Origin: Arthrobacter sp. efr-133-R2A-120
Lineage (GTDB): Bacteria; Actinomycetota; Actinomycetes; Actinomycetales; Micrococcaceae
Length of the DNA: 64,000 bases
Reading direction: 5' to 3'
Assembly: GCF_030209835.1 (NCBI RefSeq)
Contig: NZ_JARVRF010000002.1
Location: 1 to 64,000 of the forward strand
Position numbers and translations under genes: made by a program. This document shows positions 19,407 through 29,360 of the stretch, piece after piece (the stretch's first letter is position 1; each line of letters begins with the position of its first letter). The notes below the pieces were generated by a model. It saw nothing but the letters and a program-made list of their open reading frames with translations. It was not told where the DNA came from and searched no databases.

Positions 19407-20441
19407 TTAACTTGAGGCTCTGGCGCGAGGCCTCAGTCCGGCGCGCAGGAGCTTCTGCCGAAGGCGACCTGGCTGCTCCAAATCCGCCCAACTCCACCTG
19501 ACGACGGTGAACCCGAGAGCACGGATGCTGTCCTCACGCACCTTCTCCCGATAGACGATCTCCTCCGCGGTCCAATCCCCACGCATGTCTTCGTCAGCGT
19601 ACTTTTGCTTGCTATCGAATTCGCCCGCGATCGATTGCTCCGGCCACCAGAAATCGGTTCTGGCGACGAACTGGCCGGAGTCAACAATCATGTGCTGTTG
19701 GAGCGGTTGCTCAAAGCCCAGCAGCTCGATGACGGCCCTGCTGAACGACTCCCCTGCGGATTCGGCCTTCGGGTGGGCCAAGCTCGCGATGCGGAGTGCC
19801 CGGTGCTTGGCGGCATCAGCCACGATCCTGTCCAGTGCCGAGGCGATCCCAGGGTGTTCGATCAAGCGGGCATCCTGCCCGAGCAAACCCTGCTGCCACA
19901 GCATTCGTGCGATTCCGTCAGCCACAACCAGCGCGCTGCTGAAGGACGAGGTGCACATAACATCGATGACCGTCTGCACCGGACTTGTGCAGGAAAAATG
20001 GCCGGAAACCACGGCCTGCGCATTGCGTCGAAGGACGTAGCGCATGGGATGGTTGCCTGCATTCCGGGCTTTTTCGGCAAGCACGCTGTTTCCGTGAACC
20101 GCAAAAGTCGCTGGCCGCCGTCCGGTGATCCGCTCGGAGGAAGTGGCCAGATCGACGAACTCCGGCGGGCGCAGTGTAGGGACGCCGAGCACGACAGCTG
20201 CGGACTCACCGCAAAAGACGGGCTGGTCGAATGCCATGCCCACCGCCGCCGCAGACCACTCGAACCTCTCGGCAGGCGTCGCTTCCACCCAGGTGGAGGT
20301 TTTCACGTAGTACCCCCGCCTCAGCCGGACGAGACGGCCTGCCCTGAACGGCCGGTGAATCCCGGCCGTGGAGCCCGTAAGGGCCAGCCGCTCGGCGGAG
20401 ACGATGAGCTGCGGAGGTATGTCCATGGAATTACTATCCAT
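19407..20441 (-). CDS. AbiEi-like / DUF559-like two-domain protein
   Basis: A 344-residue protein. The N-terminal part (about 15-190) resembles the AbiEi-type antitoxin layout: a short winged-helix-like segment (RLVRLRRGYYV), then a domain with CTSPVQTVIDV. The C-terminal ~110 residues resemble DUF559/Vsr-like PD-(D/E)xK folds, with the candidate metal-site run GEFDSKQKY and the following ALGFTVVRWSWADL. Such proteins are common in Micrococcaceae and are usually left hypothetical. No AbiEii nucleotidyltransferase toxin is adjacent. The start codons lie in a CCATGGA/TCCATGG palindrome that could be an autoregulatory site. Nuclease activity is inferred, not shown. Confidence 0.7.
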   Translation of the reverse strand: MDSNSMDIPPQLIVSAERLALTGSTAGIHRPFRAGRLVRLRRGYYVKTSTWVEATPAERFEWSAAAVGMAFDQPVFCGESAAVVLGVPTLRPPEFVDLATSSERITGRRPATFAVHGNSVLAEKARNAGNHPMRYVLRRNAQAVVSGHFSCTSPVQTVIDVMCTSSFSSALVVADGIARMLWQQGLLGQDARLIEHPGIASALDRIVADAAKHRALRIASLAHPKAESAGESFSRAVIELLGFEQPLQQHMIVDSGQFVARTDFWWPEQSIAGEFDSKQKYADEDMRGDWTAEEIVYREKVREDSIRALGFTVVRWSWADLEQPGRLRQKLLRAGLRPRARASS

Positions 20442-20443
20442 GG
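20423..20443. repeat. Palindrome over the AbiEi-like gene start
   Basis: CCATGGA at 20423-20429, a 7-base spacer, then TCCATGG at 20437-20443. Both candidate ATG codons (20441 and 20426) lie in the arms. This may be an operator for autoregulation or a coincidence of two nearby ATGs. Confidence 0.4.
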
Positions 20444-20502
20444 GTCGTTCGGCAGCGTCAGCCGTGCTTTGGCTCTATGTGGATAAGCCAGGCTGTGGAG
20501 GA

Positions 20503-21783
20503 CTACAGAACGGGCAGGACCTCGAGCCCTCCGATGTACTTCTGGAGTGCCTTGGGGACGTTGACCGAGCCATCCGGGTTCTGGTGGTGCTCCAGGATGG
20601 CCACGATCCAGCGGGTGGTGGCCAGCGTGCCGTTCAGGGTGGCGACAGCGCGCGTGCCCTTCACTACGCCATCCTCGTTGACCGCGCGCTCACGGATGTT
20701 CAGGCGGCGGGCCTGGAAGGTGGTGCAGTTGGACGTCGACGTGAGCTCGCGGTACGCGTTCTGGGTGGGGACCCAGGCTTCGCAGTCGAACTTCCGGGCC
20801 GCGGACATGCCGAGATCGCCCGCCGCCGTGTCGATCACGCGGTACGGGAGCTCGACCTTGGCCAGCATTTCCTCTTCCCAGGCCAGGAGGCGTTCGTGCT
20901 CGGCAGCGGCTTCTTCAACCGTGGTGTAGATGAACATCTCCACCTTGTTGAACTGGTGGACGCGGATGATCCCGCGGGTGTCCTTGCCGTGTGAACCGGC
21001 TTCGCGGCGGTAGCAGGAGCTCTGCCCCGCGTAGCGGATGGGGCCGGCGGAAAGGTCCAGGATCTCGTCCGCGTGGTAGCCGGCGAGGGCCACTTCAGAG
21101 GTTCCCACGAGGTAAAGGTCGTCTTCAGCGAGACGGTAGATCTCGGCGTCGTGCTTTACATCGAAGCCGGTGCCCTGCATGGTCTCCGGGCGCACCAAAG
21201 TGGGGGTGATCATCGGTACGAAGCCGGCCTCGATGGCCTGGTCCATGGCCATCTGCAACAGTGCCATCTCCAGGCGGGCACCGACGCCGCGGAGGAAGTA
21301 GAAGCGCGCACCGGACACCTTGGCGCCGCGTTCCATGTCGATCGCGCCGATGAGTTCGCCGATTTCCAGGTGGTCCCTCGGCTCGAAGTCAGGGAATTCG
21401 CGTGGTGTGCCGACCGTCTTGACCACCACGAAATCGTCCTCGCCACCCTCGGGCACGCCGTCCACAATCAGGTTGGGGATGACCCGGAGCAGCTCTTCCT
21501 GCTTGGCCTGGGCGGCGTCGGCTTCGGCAGAAGCGGCCTTGACCGAGTTGGCCAGTTCCTTGACCTCGGCCAGCAGCGCCTGCTTTTCCTCGCCCTTGGC
21601 CTGTGCCACCTTCTTGCCGAAGACGTTCTGCTCCGCACGGAGGTTTTCGTAGCGGATCAGAGCCGCGCGGCGGTCTGCATCGGCGGAAATGATCGCGTCC
21701 ACCACGGACTCGTCGGCGCCGCGGGCGCGCTGGCTGGCACGGAACTTGTCCGGGTTTTCGCTGAGGTCTTTTACGTCGATCAC
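20503..21783 (-). CDS. serS: Seryl-tRNA synthetase
   Basis: Charges tRNA-Ser (and tRNA-Sec where present) with serine. The N-terminal coiled-coil arm that grips the tRNA variable loop spans about residues 30-105. Class II motifs follow: [14 protein letters not shown] (motif 2 region) and [15 protein letters not shown] (motif 3) near the C-terminus. Start is the GTG at 21783, giving 426 residues, the usual length; the frame stays open far upstream, antisense to the next gene, without protein-like sequence. TACTCT ends exactly 6 bases before the GTG and there is no Shine-Dalgarno, indicating a leaderless transcript. Confidence 0.97.
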   Translation of the reverse strand: MIDVKDLSENPDKFRASQRARGADESVVDAIISADADRRAALIRYENLRAEQNVFGKKVAQAKGEEKQALLAEVKELANSVKAASAEADAAQAKQEELLRVIPNLIVDGVPEGGEDDFVVVKTVGTPREFPDFEPRDHLEIGELIGAIDMERGAKVSGARFYFLRGVGARLEMALLQMAMDQAIEAGFVPMITPTLVRPETMQGTGFDVKHDAEIYRLAEDDLYLVGTSEVALAGYHADEILDLSAGPIRYAGQSSCYRREAGSHGKDTRGIIRVHQFNKVEMFIYTTVEEAAAEHERLLAWEEEMLAKVELPYRVIDTAAGDLGMSAARKFDCEAWVPTQNAYRELTSTSNCTTFQARRLNIRERAVNEDGVVKGTRAVATLNGTLATTRWIVAILEHHQNPDGSVNVPKALQKYIGGLEVLPVL

Positions 21784-21789
21784 CAGACA

Positions 21790-21795
21790 AGAGTA
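21790..21795 (-). promoter_or_regulatory. Leaderless-type -10 box of serS
   Basis: TACTCT on the minus strand, followed by six bases (TGTCTG) and the GTG start. The spacing puts transcription initiation at the start codon. A clear -35 was not identified. Confidence 0.55.
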
Positions 21796-21894
21796 TCGAA
21801 TGAGCGCGCAGCTCCGCGGCCAACGCCCGACGGCGGCAGTCACCCCGTTCCGCCGTGCACGGCCGCACGTGCAGCGGGATAGGGTTGAATCACC

Positions 21895-22941
21895 ATGAGC
21901 GACTGGATCCTGTACGTGATTCTGGCTGGGGGCGTGGTCTTCGCCGTCTCCAGTTGGTGGGGCGTGCGCCGGCTCAGAGCCAGGCATACCCGCAGTGCTG
22001 TGCACGAGGACGCATACAAGCCTGAAGCCGGCTTGCAAAGGGTGGCCGTGATCCTCAACCCGGTGAAAGCGAAGGCCGAGGACGCGCGGAGGATCATCCG
22101 GGAAGCCTGCCATCTTGCTGGCTGGGACGAACCCCGCTTCTTCGACACCACAGCGGAGGACCCCGGCCATTCGCAGGCCAAAGCGGCACTCGCGTACAGG
22201 CCCGACGTCGTACTCGTCGGCGGCGGCGACGGTACCGTGCGCGTCGTGGCAGAGGCCCTCGCGCACACCGACGTGGCGATGGGCTTGATTCCCCTGGGAA
22301 CCGGAAACCTGCTGGCACGCAACGTGAACCTGGATGTCAACGACCTGAGGGGCAACGTCCACACGGCGCTCTTCGGCCACCAGCGCTACATCGACACCGC
22401 ACGAATGGCTATTTACAACGAGCGGACGGGCGCCTCTTCCGAGCATGCTTTCCTGGTGATCGCGGGCATGGGATTGGATGCCGAGGTTGTAGGCGATACC
22501 AATGACGGCCTCAAGAAGGCAGTCGGCTGGCTGGCCTACACCGAGGCGGGCGTCCGCCACCTACCCGGCCGGCGCAAAAGGGTCTCCATTGCCATGGACG
22601 ACGAGCCCGAGCAATCCCGGAAAATCCGAAGCGTCTTGTTCGCCAACTGCGGCCTGATTCCAGGTGGCATCGACTTCATCCCCGGCGCGATGATCGACGA
22701 CGGCGTCCTGGACGTTGTGGTCATGAGCCCCCGCAGCGCCATCGGCTGGATTGCGGTGTACGCCAAGATCCTGTTCAAGCACAACCGGAACCTGCCGGTC
22801 ATGAATTACTACCGTTCGGGCAAAGTGGTCATCAGCAGCAGCGAACCGATGGCCACGCAACTTGACGGTGATCCCTCGGGCGAGGCCACGAAAGTCACCG
22901 TCAAGGTGGAGCCGCGCTCTCTTCTCGTGCGCGTGCAATAA
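21895..22941 (+). CDS. Diacylglycerol kinase family lipid kinase
   Basis: A 348-residue YegS/DgkB-type lipid kinase. A single N-terminal hydrophobic segment (residues 5-22) could anchor it to the membrane. The catalytic nucleotide loop GGGDGT occupies residues 109-114 and the [11 protein letters not shown] motif follows near 139-149. Expected activity is phosphorylation of diacylglycerol or a related lipid with ATP. The start follows TAGGGT by 9 bases with no Shine-Dalgarno. It is divergent from serS (111 bases between starts). The last codons and stop are duplicated in the 3' flank. Confidence 0.88.
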   Translation: MSDWILYVILAGGVVFAVSSWWGVRRLRARHTRSAVHEDAYKPEAGLQRVAVILNPVKAKAEDARRIIREACHLAGWDEPRFFDTTAEDPGHSQAKAALAYRPDVVLVGGGDGTVRVVAEALAHTDVAMGLIPLGTGNLLARNVNLDVNDLRGNVHTALFGHQRYIDTARMAIYNERTGASSEHAFLVIAGMGLDAEVVGDTNDGLKKAVGWLAYTEAGVRHLPGRRKRVSIAMDDEPEQSRKIRSVLFANCGLIPGGIDFIPGAMIDDGVLDVVVMSPRSAIGWIAVYAKILFKHNRNLPVMNYYRSGKVVISSSEPMATQLDGDPSGEATKVTVKVEPRSLLVRVQ

Positions 22942-22958
22942 CTCGTGCGCGTGCAATA
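22924..22958 (+). repeat. 18-bp tandem duplication at the lipid kinase stop codon
   Basis: CTCGTGCGCGTGCAATA occurs at 22924-22940 and again at 22942-22958, so the last five codons and the stop are copied once immediately downstream in the same frame. Confidence 0.85.
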
Positions 22959-22972
22959 GCGCGATGCGCTAT
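22956..22972. terminator. Small hairpin between convergent genes
   Basis: ATAGCGC and GCGCTAT form a 7-bp stem with loop GAT just after the duplicated stop and overlapping the end of the small minus-strand gene. There is no T-run, so termination strength is uncertain. Confidence 0.4.
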
Positions 22973-23202
22973 TTGGCGTTCTTCGCCGCTTCCGTTGCCT
23001 TGTGCTCTGCCAGTTTGTTTTCCGCCAAGGCTTTGGCGGCCGCTCGCGCTTCCGATTGCTCGCGAATCATGGCCTGTTCTTCCTCAAAGCGCAGCCGATC
23101 AGCCCGGTCGGCGTCGTCGCCGTCCCAGTCCTGGTTGTCCGCCTTGGGCTTGGGGTTGACGATCATTCCCTGGCCGCTGGTGTCATTGCTATTTCCCGAC
23201 AT
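22969..23202 (-). CDS. Small charged hypothetical protein
   Basis: A 77-residue soluble protein, very rich in Ala, Glu, Lys and Asp. The N-terminus is Ser/Asn/Gly-rich and the C-terminal two thirds form a continuous predicted helix, possibly coiled coil. No domain is recognised. The ATG is preceded by a good ribosome site (GGAGGGAGCGGGCC), which supports a real gene. It is convergent with the lipid kinase. Confidence 0.65.
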   Translation of the reverse strand: MSGNSNDTSGQGMIVNPKPKADNQDWDGDDADRADRLRFEEEQAMIREQSEARAAAKALAENKLAEHKATEAAKNAK

Positions 23203-23331
23203 GGCCCGCTCCCTCCGTTAGGGGCATGCGTCCATCAATTGTGGATCAAGCAAGCATACGCACAGTTTTATCCACGCGATAGGGGTTGAAGAGTCAATTA
23301 TCCAACGCTTTGCGAGAGCGGATTCGGGCGG

Positions 23332-24279
23332 TCAAGCGCCCGGTTCGCCACCCAGAATGCCACGAACCCAGGCATGCGCCGACGTGAACGCGGCGTCGGA
23401 GGTATGCGGCGCAACCAGGGCTTTCTGCTCGTCCGCCCGCGCATACGACCCCAGGAAGCGGGTGGCCGGGCTGATCCGGTGCAGGCCCGCCAGGGCATCG
23501 GCAACCCGGGCGTCCGCGGCGTGGCCATCGGCGTCGATACTGAAGAAGTAGTGACCCAGATACTGCCCTGTGGGCCGGGACTCGATGCGGCTGAGGTTGA
23601 CTCCGCGGGTGGCAAACTGGTCCAGGATTTCCATCAAGGCGCCCGGGCGGTCTTCAGGGAGGGGTACAACGACGGTGGTCTTGTCTGCGCCCGTGGGTTC
23701 AGGCAGCGCGCCGGGGCGGCTGACCAGGACGAAGCGGGTAACCGCGCCGGGGTTGTCGCCAATGTTCTCCGCAAGGATATTCAGGCCCGGGCGTTCGGCC
23801 GCGACAAGGGGGGCACAGATGGCGGCGTCGTAGTGCGCATCGCCTTCAAGAAGCCCGACGGCGGCTGCCGCCGTGGAGGATCCCGGCACGTATTCCGCAT
23901 TCGGGATATTTTCGTCGACCCACAGCCTGCACTGGGCCCAGGCATGGCCATGGGTGGAGATCCGGCGGATGTCCGAAATCTTCAAACCGGGGCGGGCAAC
24001 CAGCACGAACGTGATGGGAACGAGGGCTTCACGGATGATCCGCAGTTCGGTACCGGTGGCAATGGCATCCAAGGTGGCGGTCACGCCGCCTTCCACCGAG
24101 TTCTCGATCGGCACCATGGCCGCATCGGCCTCGCCCTGGCGGACCCTCTCCAAAGCCGTATTCACATTGGTACAGGGCACCCTGTTGGCATCGGACGCGC
24201 CCGGGACCTGCAGGAGGGCAGCCTCGGTGAAGGTGCCTTCCGGGCCGAGGAAGGTGTAGGTGAGCGCGGATGCCGACAT
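23332..24279 (-). CDS. pheA: Prephenate dehydratase
   Basis: Converts prephenate to phenylpyruvate, the committed step to phenylalanine. The N-terminal catalytic domain begins YTFLGPEGTFTEAAL and contains the VPIENSVEGGV segment near residue 95; the catalytic-type Thr-Arg-Phe (VTRFVLV) appears near 180. The C-terminal ACT domain (about 200-285), with LSRIESRPTG, binds Phe for feedback inhibition. Length (315) fits monofunctional actinobacterial enzymes. AAGGA lies 8 bases before the ATG. No chorismate mutase is fused or adjacent. Confidence 0.95.
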   Translation of the reverse strand: MSASALTYTFLGPEGTFTEAALLQVPGASDANRVPCTNVNTALERVRQGEADAAMVPIENSVEGGVTATLDAIATGTELRIIREALVPITFVLVARPGLKISDIRRISTHGHAWAQCRLWVDENIPNAEYVPGSSTAAAAVGLLEGDAHYDAAICAPLVAAERPGLNILAENIGDNPGAVTRFVLVSRPGALPEPTGADKTTVVVPLPEDRPGALMEILDQFATRGVNLSRIESRPTGQYLGHYFFSIDADGHAADARVADALAGLHRISPATRFLGSYARADEQKALVAPHTSDAAFTSAHAWVRGILGGEPGA

Positions 24280-24310
24280 TTATATATTCCTTAGGTGTTA
24301 TGCGTTGTGA

Positions 24311-24637
24311 CTACAGGACGACCGGCTTGAGGCCGTTTTCCGAAACCATCGGGCGGCCGGTCTCGAACCACATGTCCATGCCTCCGGCGATGTTGGTGGC
24401 GGTGTAGCCCTGCGCCACCAGCCACTGGACGGCCCGATAGGACCGTCCGCCCGTGCGGCATATGACGTAGAGGTCATCGTCGGGGTCAAGTTCGTCAAGG
24501 CGTGCCGGGATCTGGTCAAGCGGAATATGCAGCGCGCCCTCAGCGTGGCCCGCTACCCATTCGTAATCCTCCCGGACATCCAAGATTTTCGCGTCCGCCG
24601 GAACATCGCCGACAGGCACGGTCTCGAAATCGCTCAC
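24311..24637 (-). CDS. Single-domain rhodanese-like protein
   Basis: A 108-residue rhodanese-homology domain. The active-site loop CRTGGRS with its Cys is intact, and DVREDYEWVAGHAEGA is the usual N-terminal signature. Likely role is sulfur transfer or persulfide chemistry, or a redox/thiol sensor. The GTG start at 24637 has GGAAGGA 6 bases upstream; longer frames reach into the divergent peptidase gene. It lies just upstream of pheA on the same strand. Confidence 0.9.
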   Translation of the reverse strand: MSDFETVPVGDVPADAKILDVREDYEWVAGHAEGALHIPLDQIPARLDELDPDDDLYVICRTGGRSYRAVQWLVAQGYTATNIAGGMDMWFETGRPMVSENGLKPVVL

Positions 24638-24720
24638 GTGAGTTCCTTCCAGTTGATTCAGATCTCCAATCCAGCCTACCGTTGCAGGGACCGCGACCAC
24701 ACAAGGCAGGAGGCGTCCAC

Positions 24721-25470
24721 ATGGCTGATGGCGAGCCCACGATCCTGGCAACCTCCGGCGGCTATAAGTCCGGCCATCGCACCAGGATGGAGTTCGACCT
24801 CCTGGTTCACCACGCCGTCGAACTCTCCGGGGTGACTGGACGCGCGCCGCGAGTGGCGCATATTGGCACGGCGTCCGGGGACCAGCGTTGGTTCGCCGCG
24901 GAATTGGATCAAGCCGCAAGGGTGTCGGGCTTCGATTTCAGCCACCTGAACCTTTTCACGATGCCCAATCACGGAGATCCCGAGGCCTACCTTCTGGAAC
25001 AAGACGTGGTGTGGGTCAACGGTGGCTCCGTGGTCAACCTTCTGGCCGTATGGCGTGCACACGGACTGGACGGCATCTTGAGGCGTGTCTGGGAACAGGG
25101 CGTAGTACTGGCCGGAGTGTCCGCGGGCTCGATTTGTTGGTTCCAAGGGGGCACCACGGATTCCTACGGCCCTGAATTGCGCGCCGTGACCAATGGACTT
25201 GGCTTCCTCCCCTACGCCAACGGCGTCCACTATGACTCCGAGCCGGGTCGCCGCCCGCTGGTCCACCAGTTGGTGGCAGACGGCGTGCTGGGGGAAACGC
25301 ACTGCACCGACGACGGCGTCGGGCTCGTATACAGAGGCACGGAACTTGTGGACGTGGTTGCCGAAGCCAGGGGAAAGGCCGCCTATCGCGTCACCGCGGC
25401 ACCCGGCGATTCGGTCGACGGCGTTCCCGCTGCCGTGGAGGAGCGCTTGGAGCCCCGCTTCCTTGGCTGA
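24721..25470 (+). CDS. Peptidase E family (S51) serine peptidase
   Basis: A 249-residue cytosolic protein of the S51 dipeptidase E / cyanophycinase-like group. The nucleophile elbow GVSAGS (Ser near residue 134) is clear, with VWVNGGSVVNLLAVW just before it. Family members cleave Asp-X dipeptides or related substrates. The ATG at 24721 has CAGGAGG 8 bases upstream, which fixes the start within a longer open frame. It overlaps the downstream amidase, so the two probably form a small peptide/amide hydrolysis operon. Confidence 0.88.
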   Translation: MADGEPTILATSGGYKSGHRTRMEFDLLVHHAVELSGVTGRAPRVAHIGTASGDQRWFAAELDQAARVSGFDFSHLNLFTMPNHGDPEAYLLEQDVVWVNGGSVVNLLAVWRAHGLDGILRRVWEQGVVLAGVSAGSICWFQGGTTDSYGPELRAVTNGLGFLPYANGVHYDSEPGRRPLVHQLVADGVLGETHCTDDGVGLVYRGTELVDVVAEARGKAAYRVTAAPGDSVDGVPAAVEERLEPRFLG

Positions 25471-26920
25471 CATCCACGAACTCGACGCGGTCGAGTTGCG
25501 CCAAGCCCTGGCCGCCGGCCAGCTCTCTGCAACTGAGGTGGCGGAACACTTCCTCGCGAGGATCGGACAGCTGAACCATATGCTGGGCGCCTTCGTCACG
25601 GTGACGGCGGACCAGGCCATGTTTGACGCCCGAACCGCCGACTCAGCGTACGTTCGCCGGCGCAGCGGAGGTCCAGAGCTCCCCCTCCTGCACGGCGTGC
25701 CGCTGGCCTTCAAAGACCTCACCGATGTCGCGGGAGTCGTGACCACTCACGGCAGTGGAGCTTTGGACCGTAAGCCCGCCCCGGAAGACGGGGCCCTCGC
25801 CGCGACGCTCAAAGGCGCCGGTGCCATCTCACTGGGCAAGACTCAGGTTCCGGAATTCGGACTTACGGCCTACAGCGAAAACCGCATCGCACCGCCGTCG
25901 CGCAATCCACACGCACTGAGCCGCAGCTCCGGCGGGTCCTCGGGAGGCAGTGCTGCCGCGGTTGCGGCGGCGTTGGTTCCCTTCGCGCCCGGGAGCGATG
26001 GCGGCGGGTCCATACGTATTCCCGCTGCGGCATGTGGACTGCTGGGGTTGAAGCCGGGCCGCGGTTTGGTGCCGGCCGGCGAAAGCGTCGGGGACACGGC
26101 ACGCCTCGTGGTGGCGGGGCCCATGGCGCGCTCCGCCGCCGACGCTGCGCTCATGATGGATGTCCTGGTGCCACGCGAAATCCGGCCGGAAGGGGGCTAC
26201 CTTGCGGGCCTCGAGGAGGCTCCTGCTGCCTTGCGGATCGGCGCGAGCCTGGACAGTCCGTGGTCCACCACGTTTCCCTTCGCCCCGGAGCGAGAAGCCC
26301 TGGATGCCCTCACCAAGGGCGTCGCACTACTGACGGACGCGGGCCATTCAGTGCTCGACGCCGAGATCCGCTATGACAATCGATATCCGGAAGCGTTCAC
26401 TACCGCCTGGACGGCCGGTGTCGGGAGCGCCCGGATCCTGCCCCAGCGCGAAGCCCTGCTGACCCCGCTGACCCGGACGTTCCGGCGTCGGGCGCAACAG
26501 CGGAGCGCAGCCAAGGTCAACGAGGCCATCGGCTTCCTGCGGCAGTTCAGCCACGACACCATCGCGCAATACGCACAGTGGGACCTCGTCCTGACACCAT
26601 CGCTCGCACAGACGCCAAGGCCTGTGGGCTGGTTCACCGGGACAATCCCCGGAGGCGAGCAATGGCCGGCCCCGGACTGGCCCGGCGATGCAGACGACGA
26701 CTACCGCAAGCAATGCGAGTTCGCGCCCTGGTCCTCCATGGTGAATGTGTGCGGGCTGCCGGCAATCACAGTGCCCGTTCATTGGACCGGACCAACGCCT
26801 GGAACGGGGCTTCCGATGGGTATCCAACTCATCGGAAAACCAGGATCGGAGCTCCTGCTCCTGCGGCTCGCGAGGCAGCTTGAGCGGCAGCAAAAGAAGG
26901 CACCTATCGCTAGCAGATAG
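25463..26920 (+). CDS. Amidase (amidase signature family)
   Basis: Hydrolyses carboxylic amides. The Ser-Ser-Lys triad of the amidase signature family can be seen: Lys at about residue 84 in FKDLTDV, cis-Ser in SSGGSSGGS near 160, and nucleophile Ser near 183 in GSDGGGSIRIP. Length is ~485 residues. No ATG fits the N-terminus; the TTG at 25463, which overlaps the peptidase E stop by 8 bases, is the best start and implies translational coupling. The exact amide is unknown. It is not GatA by context, since no gatC or gatB lies beside it. Confidence 0.88.
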   Translation: MADIHELDAVELRQALAAGQLSATEVAEHFLARIGQLNHMLGAFVTVTADQAMFDARTADSAYVRRRSGGPELPLLHGVPLAFKDLTDVAGVVTTHGSGALDRKPAPEDGALAATLKGAGAISLGKTQVPEFGLTAYSENRIAPPSRNPHALSRSSGGSSGGSAAAVAAALVPFAPGSDGGGSIRIPAAACGLLGLKPGRGLVPAGESVGDTARLVVAGPMARSAADAALMMDVLVPREIRPEGGYLAGLEEAPAALRIGASLDSPWSTTFPFAPEREALDALTKGVALLTDAGHSVLDAEIRYDNRYPEAFTTAWTAGVGSARILPQREALLTPLTRTFRRRAQQRSAAKVNEAIGFLRQFSHDTIAQYAQWDLVLTPSLAQTPRPVGWFTGTIPGGEQWPAPDWPGDADDDYRKQCEFAPWSSMVNVCGLPAITVPVHWTGPTPGTGLPMGIQLIGKPGSELLLLRLARQLERQQKKAPIASR

Positions 26921-26978
26921 TTGCCCGAGGCATCTAAATGATGTGACAATGCGCTTAGCCAATGTCACCATGGATTAG

Positions 26979-28448
<1,470 letters not shown>

Positions 28449-28470
28449 TCACTTAATCGGGCTAAACCCG

Positions 28471-28530
28471 CGACGGCGGCCGGTGCGTTGGGTGGGATTC
28501 CCGCCAAACGCACCGGCCGCCATCGTTGTT
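28471..28530. terminator. Bidirectional hairpin terminator
   Basis: A 19-bp stem with one G-T mismatch (28471-28489 with 28507-28525; core GGCGGCCGGTGCGTT) separates the convergent POT and DUF4190 genes. TTGTT follows on the plus strand. Confidence 0.8.
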
Positions 28531-28531
28531 G

Positions 28532-29152
28532 CTAGTAGTTGTAGTTGTAGCGCGAAGCAGTAGCGGCGAAAATCGCGATGAAGACCCAGAATATGACCGC
28601 TCCGGCAATGCCCAGGTAGCCCATCACAAGGCCCGCAATGGCCATGCCTTTGCCGGCCGGTTCCTTCTTGAGGGCCATGTGGCCGAGGATAACGGCGGCA
28701 ATCTGGGGCAGGACGAAGAAGCCAAGGCCCACGAAGACCGCGATTCCGCAGCACATGCTCGCAATACTCAGGCCCTTGGGCTCGACCGGCATGCCGTAGT
28801 AAGCAGGCTGGCCATAAGGGCCCGCAGGCTGCCCGTATGCCGGCGGTCCTTGGGGAGCTTGCCGATACGGCTGTGCAGGCTGTCCGTAAGGGCTGGCCGG
28901 CTGCTGTCCGTAGGCGGGCTGGCCGAATTGAGCCGGACCACCCTGCGGCTGGCCGTACGGCTGCTGCGCTTGCGGCTGTTGCGGCTGGGGCTGGCCGTAG
29001 GGGCCGGAAGCCGCCGGCGAGGCGAACGGCTGCTCGCCGTACGGGTTTTCGGCGGGTTGGGGTGCCGGCGGAATGTGCGACGGCGGTTCGTAGCCCTTGG
29101 GCGGTTCGTCACCCTCGGGAGCGTTCTCGGGTTTAGCTGGCTGGTCGGTCAT
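28532..29152 (-). CDS. DUF4190 membrane protein with Pro/Gln/Gly-rich N-terminus
   Basis: A 206-residue protein. The first ~125 residues are low complexity, with many PYGQP-type repeats, and are probably disordered. The last ~80 residues hold two hydrophobic segments (roughly 130-155 and 178-200) of the DUF4190 type. Ribosome site AAGGGGGATATTCC supports the ATG. Function is unknown; similar proteins are common in Micrococcaceae. It may be a membrane anchor with a flexible cytoplasmic or surface arm. Confidence 0.8.
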   Translation of the reverse strand: MTDQPAKPENAPEGDEPPKGYEPPSHIPPAPQPAENPYGEQPFASPAASGPYGQPQPQQPQAQQPYGQPQGGPAQFGQPAYGQQPASPYGQPAQPYRQAPQGPPAYGQPAGPYGQPAYYGMPVEPKGLSIASMCCGIAVFVGLGFFVLPQIAAVILGHMALKKEPAGKGMAIAGLVMGYLGIAGAVIFWVFIAIFAATASRYNYNY

Positions 29153-29360
29153 GGAATATCCCCCTTGCGAGTCTTTGTGCCCAGCCTACCGCCGAGCGAA
29201 GGCGGGCATAAGCTCACAGGGCCCCGGCTTCGCAACCCCATGCCGCACTCCGGTAAACGGGCAGTGAATCTTCGTCGGTGAAGCGGAAATACGAAGTCAC
29301 AGGTACCGCAATAGTGGGTTTTCTCTTCAAGCACACCTGACGGTCTGGCATGCTGGGTCA

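Noticed and set aside
21784..22560. N-terminal extension of serS by 259 codons
   Set aside because: The extension is antisense to the diacylglycerol kinase gene and lacks protein-like sequence; SerS has normal length from the GTG at 21783.
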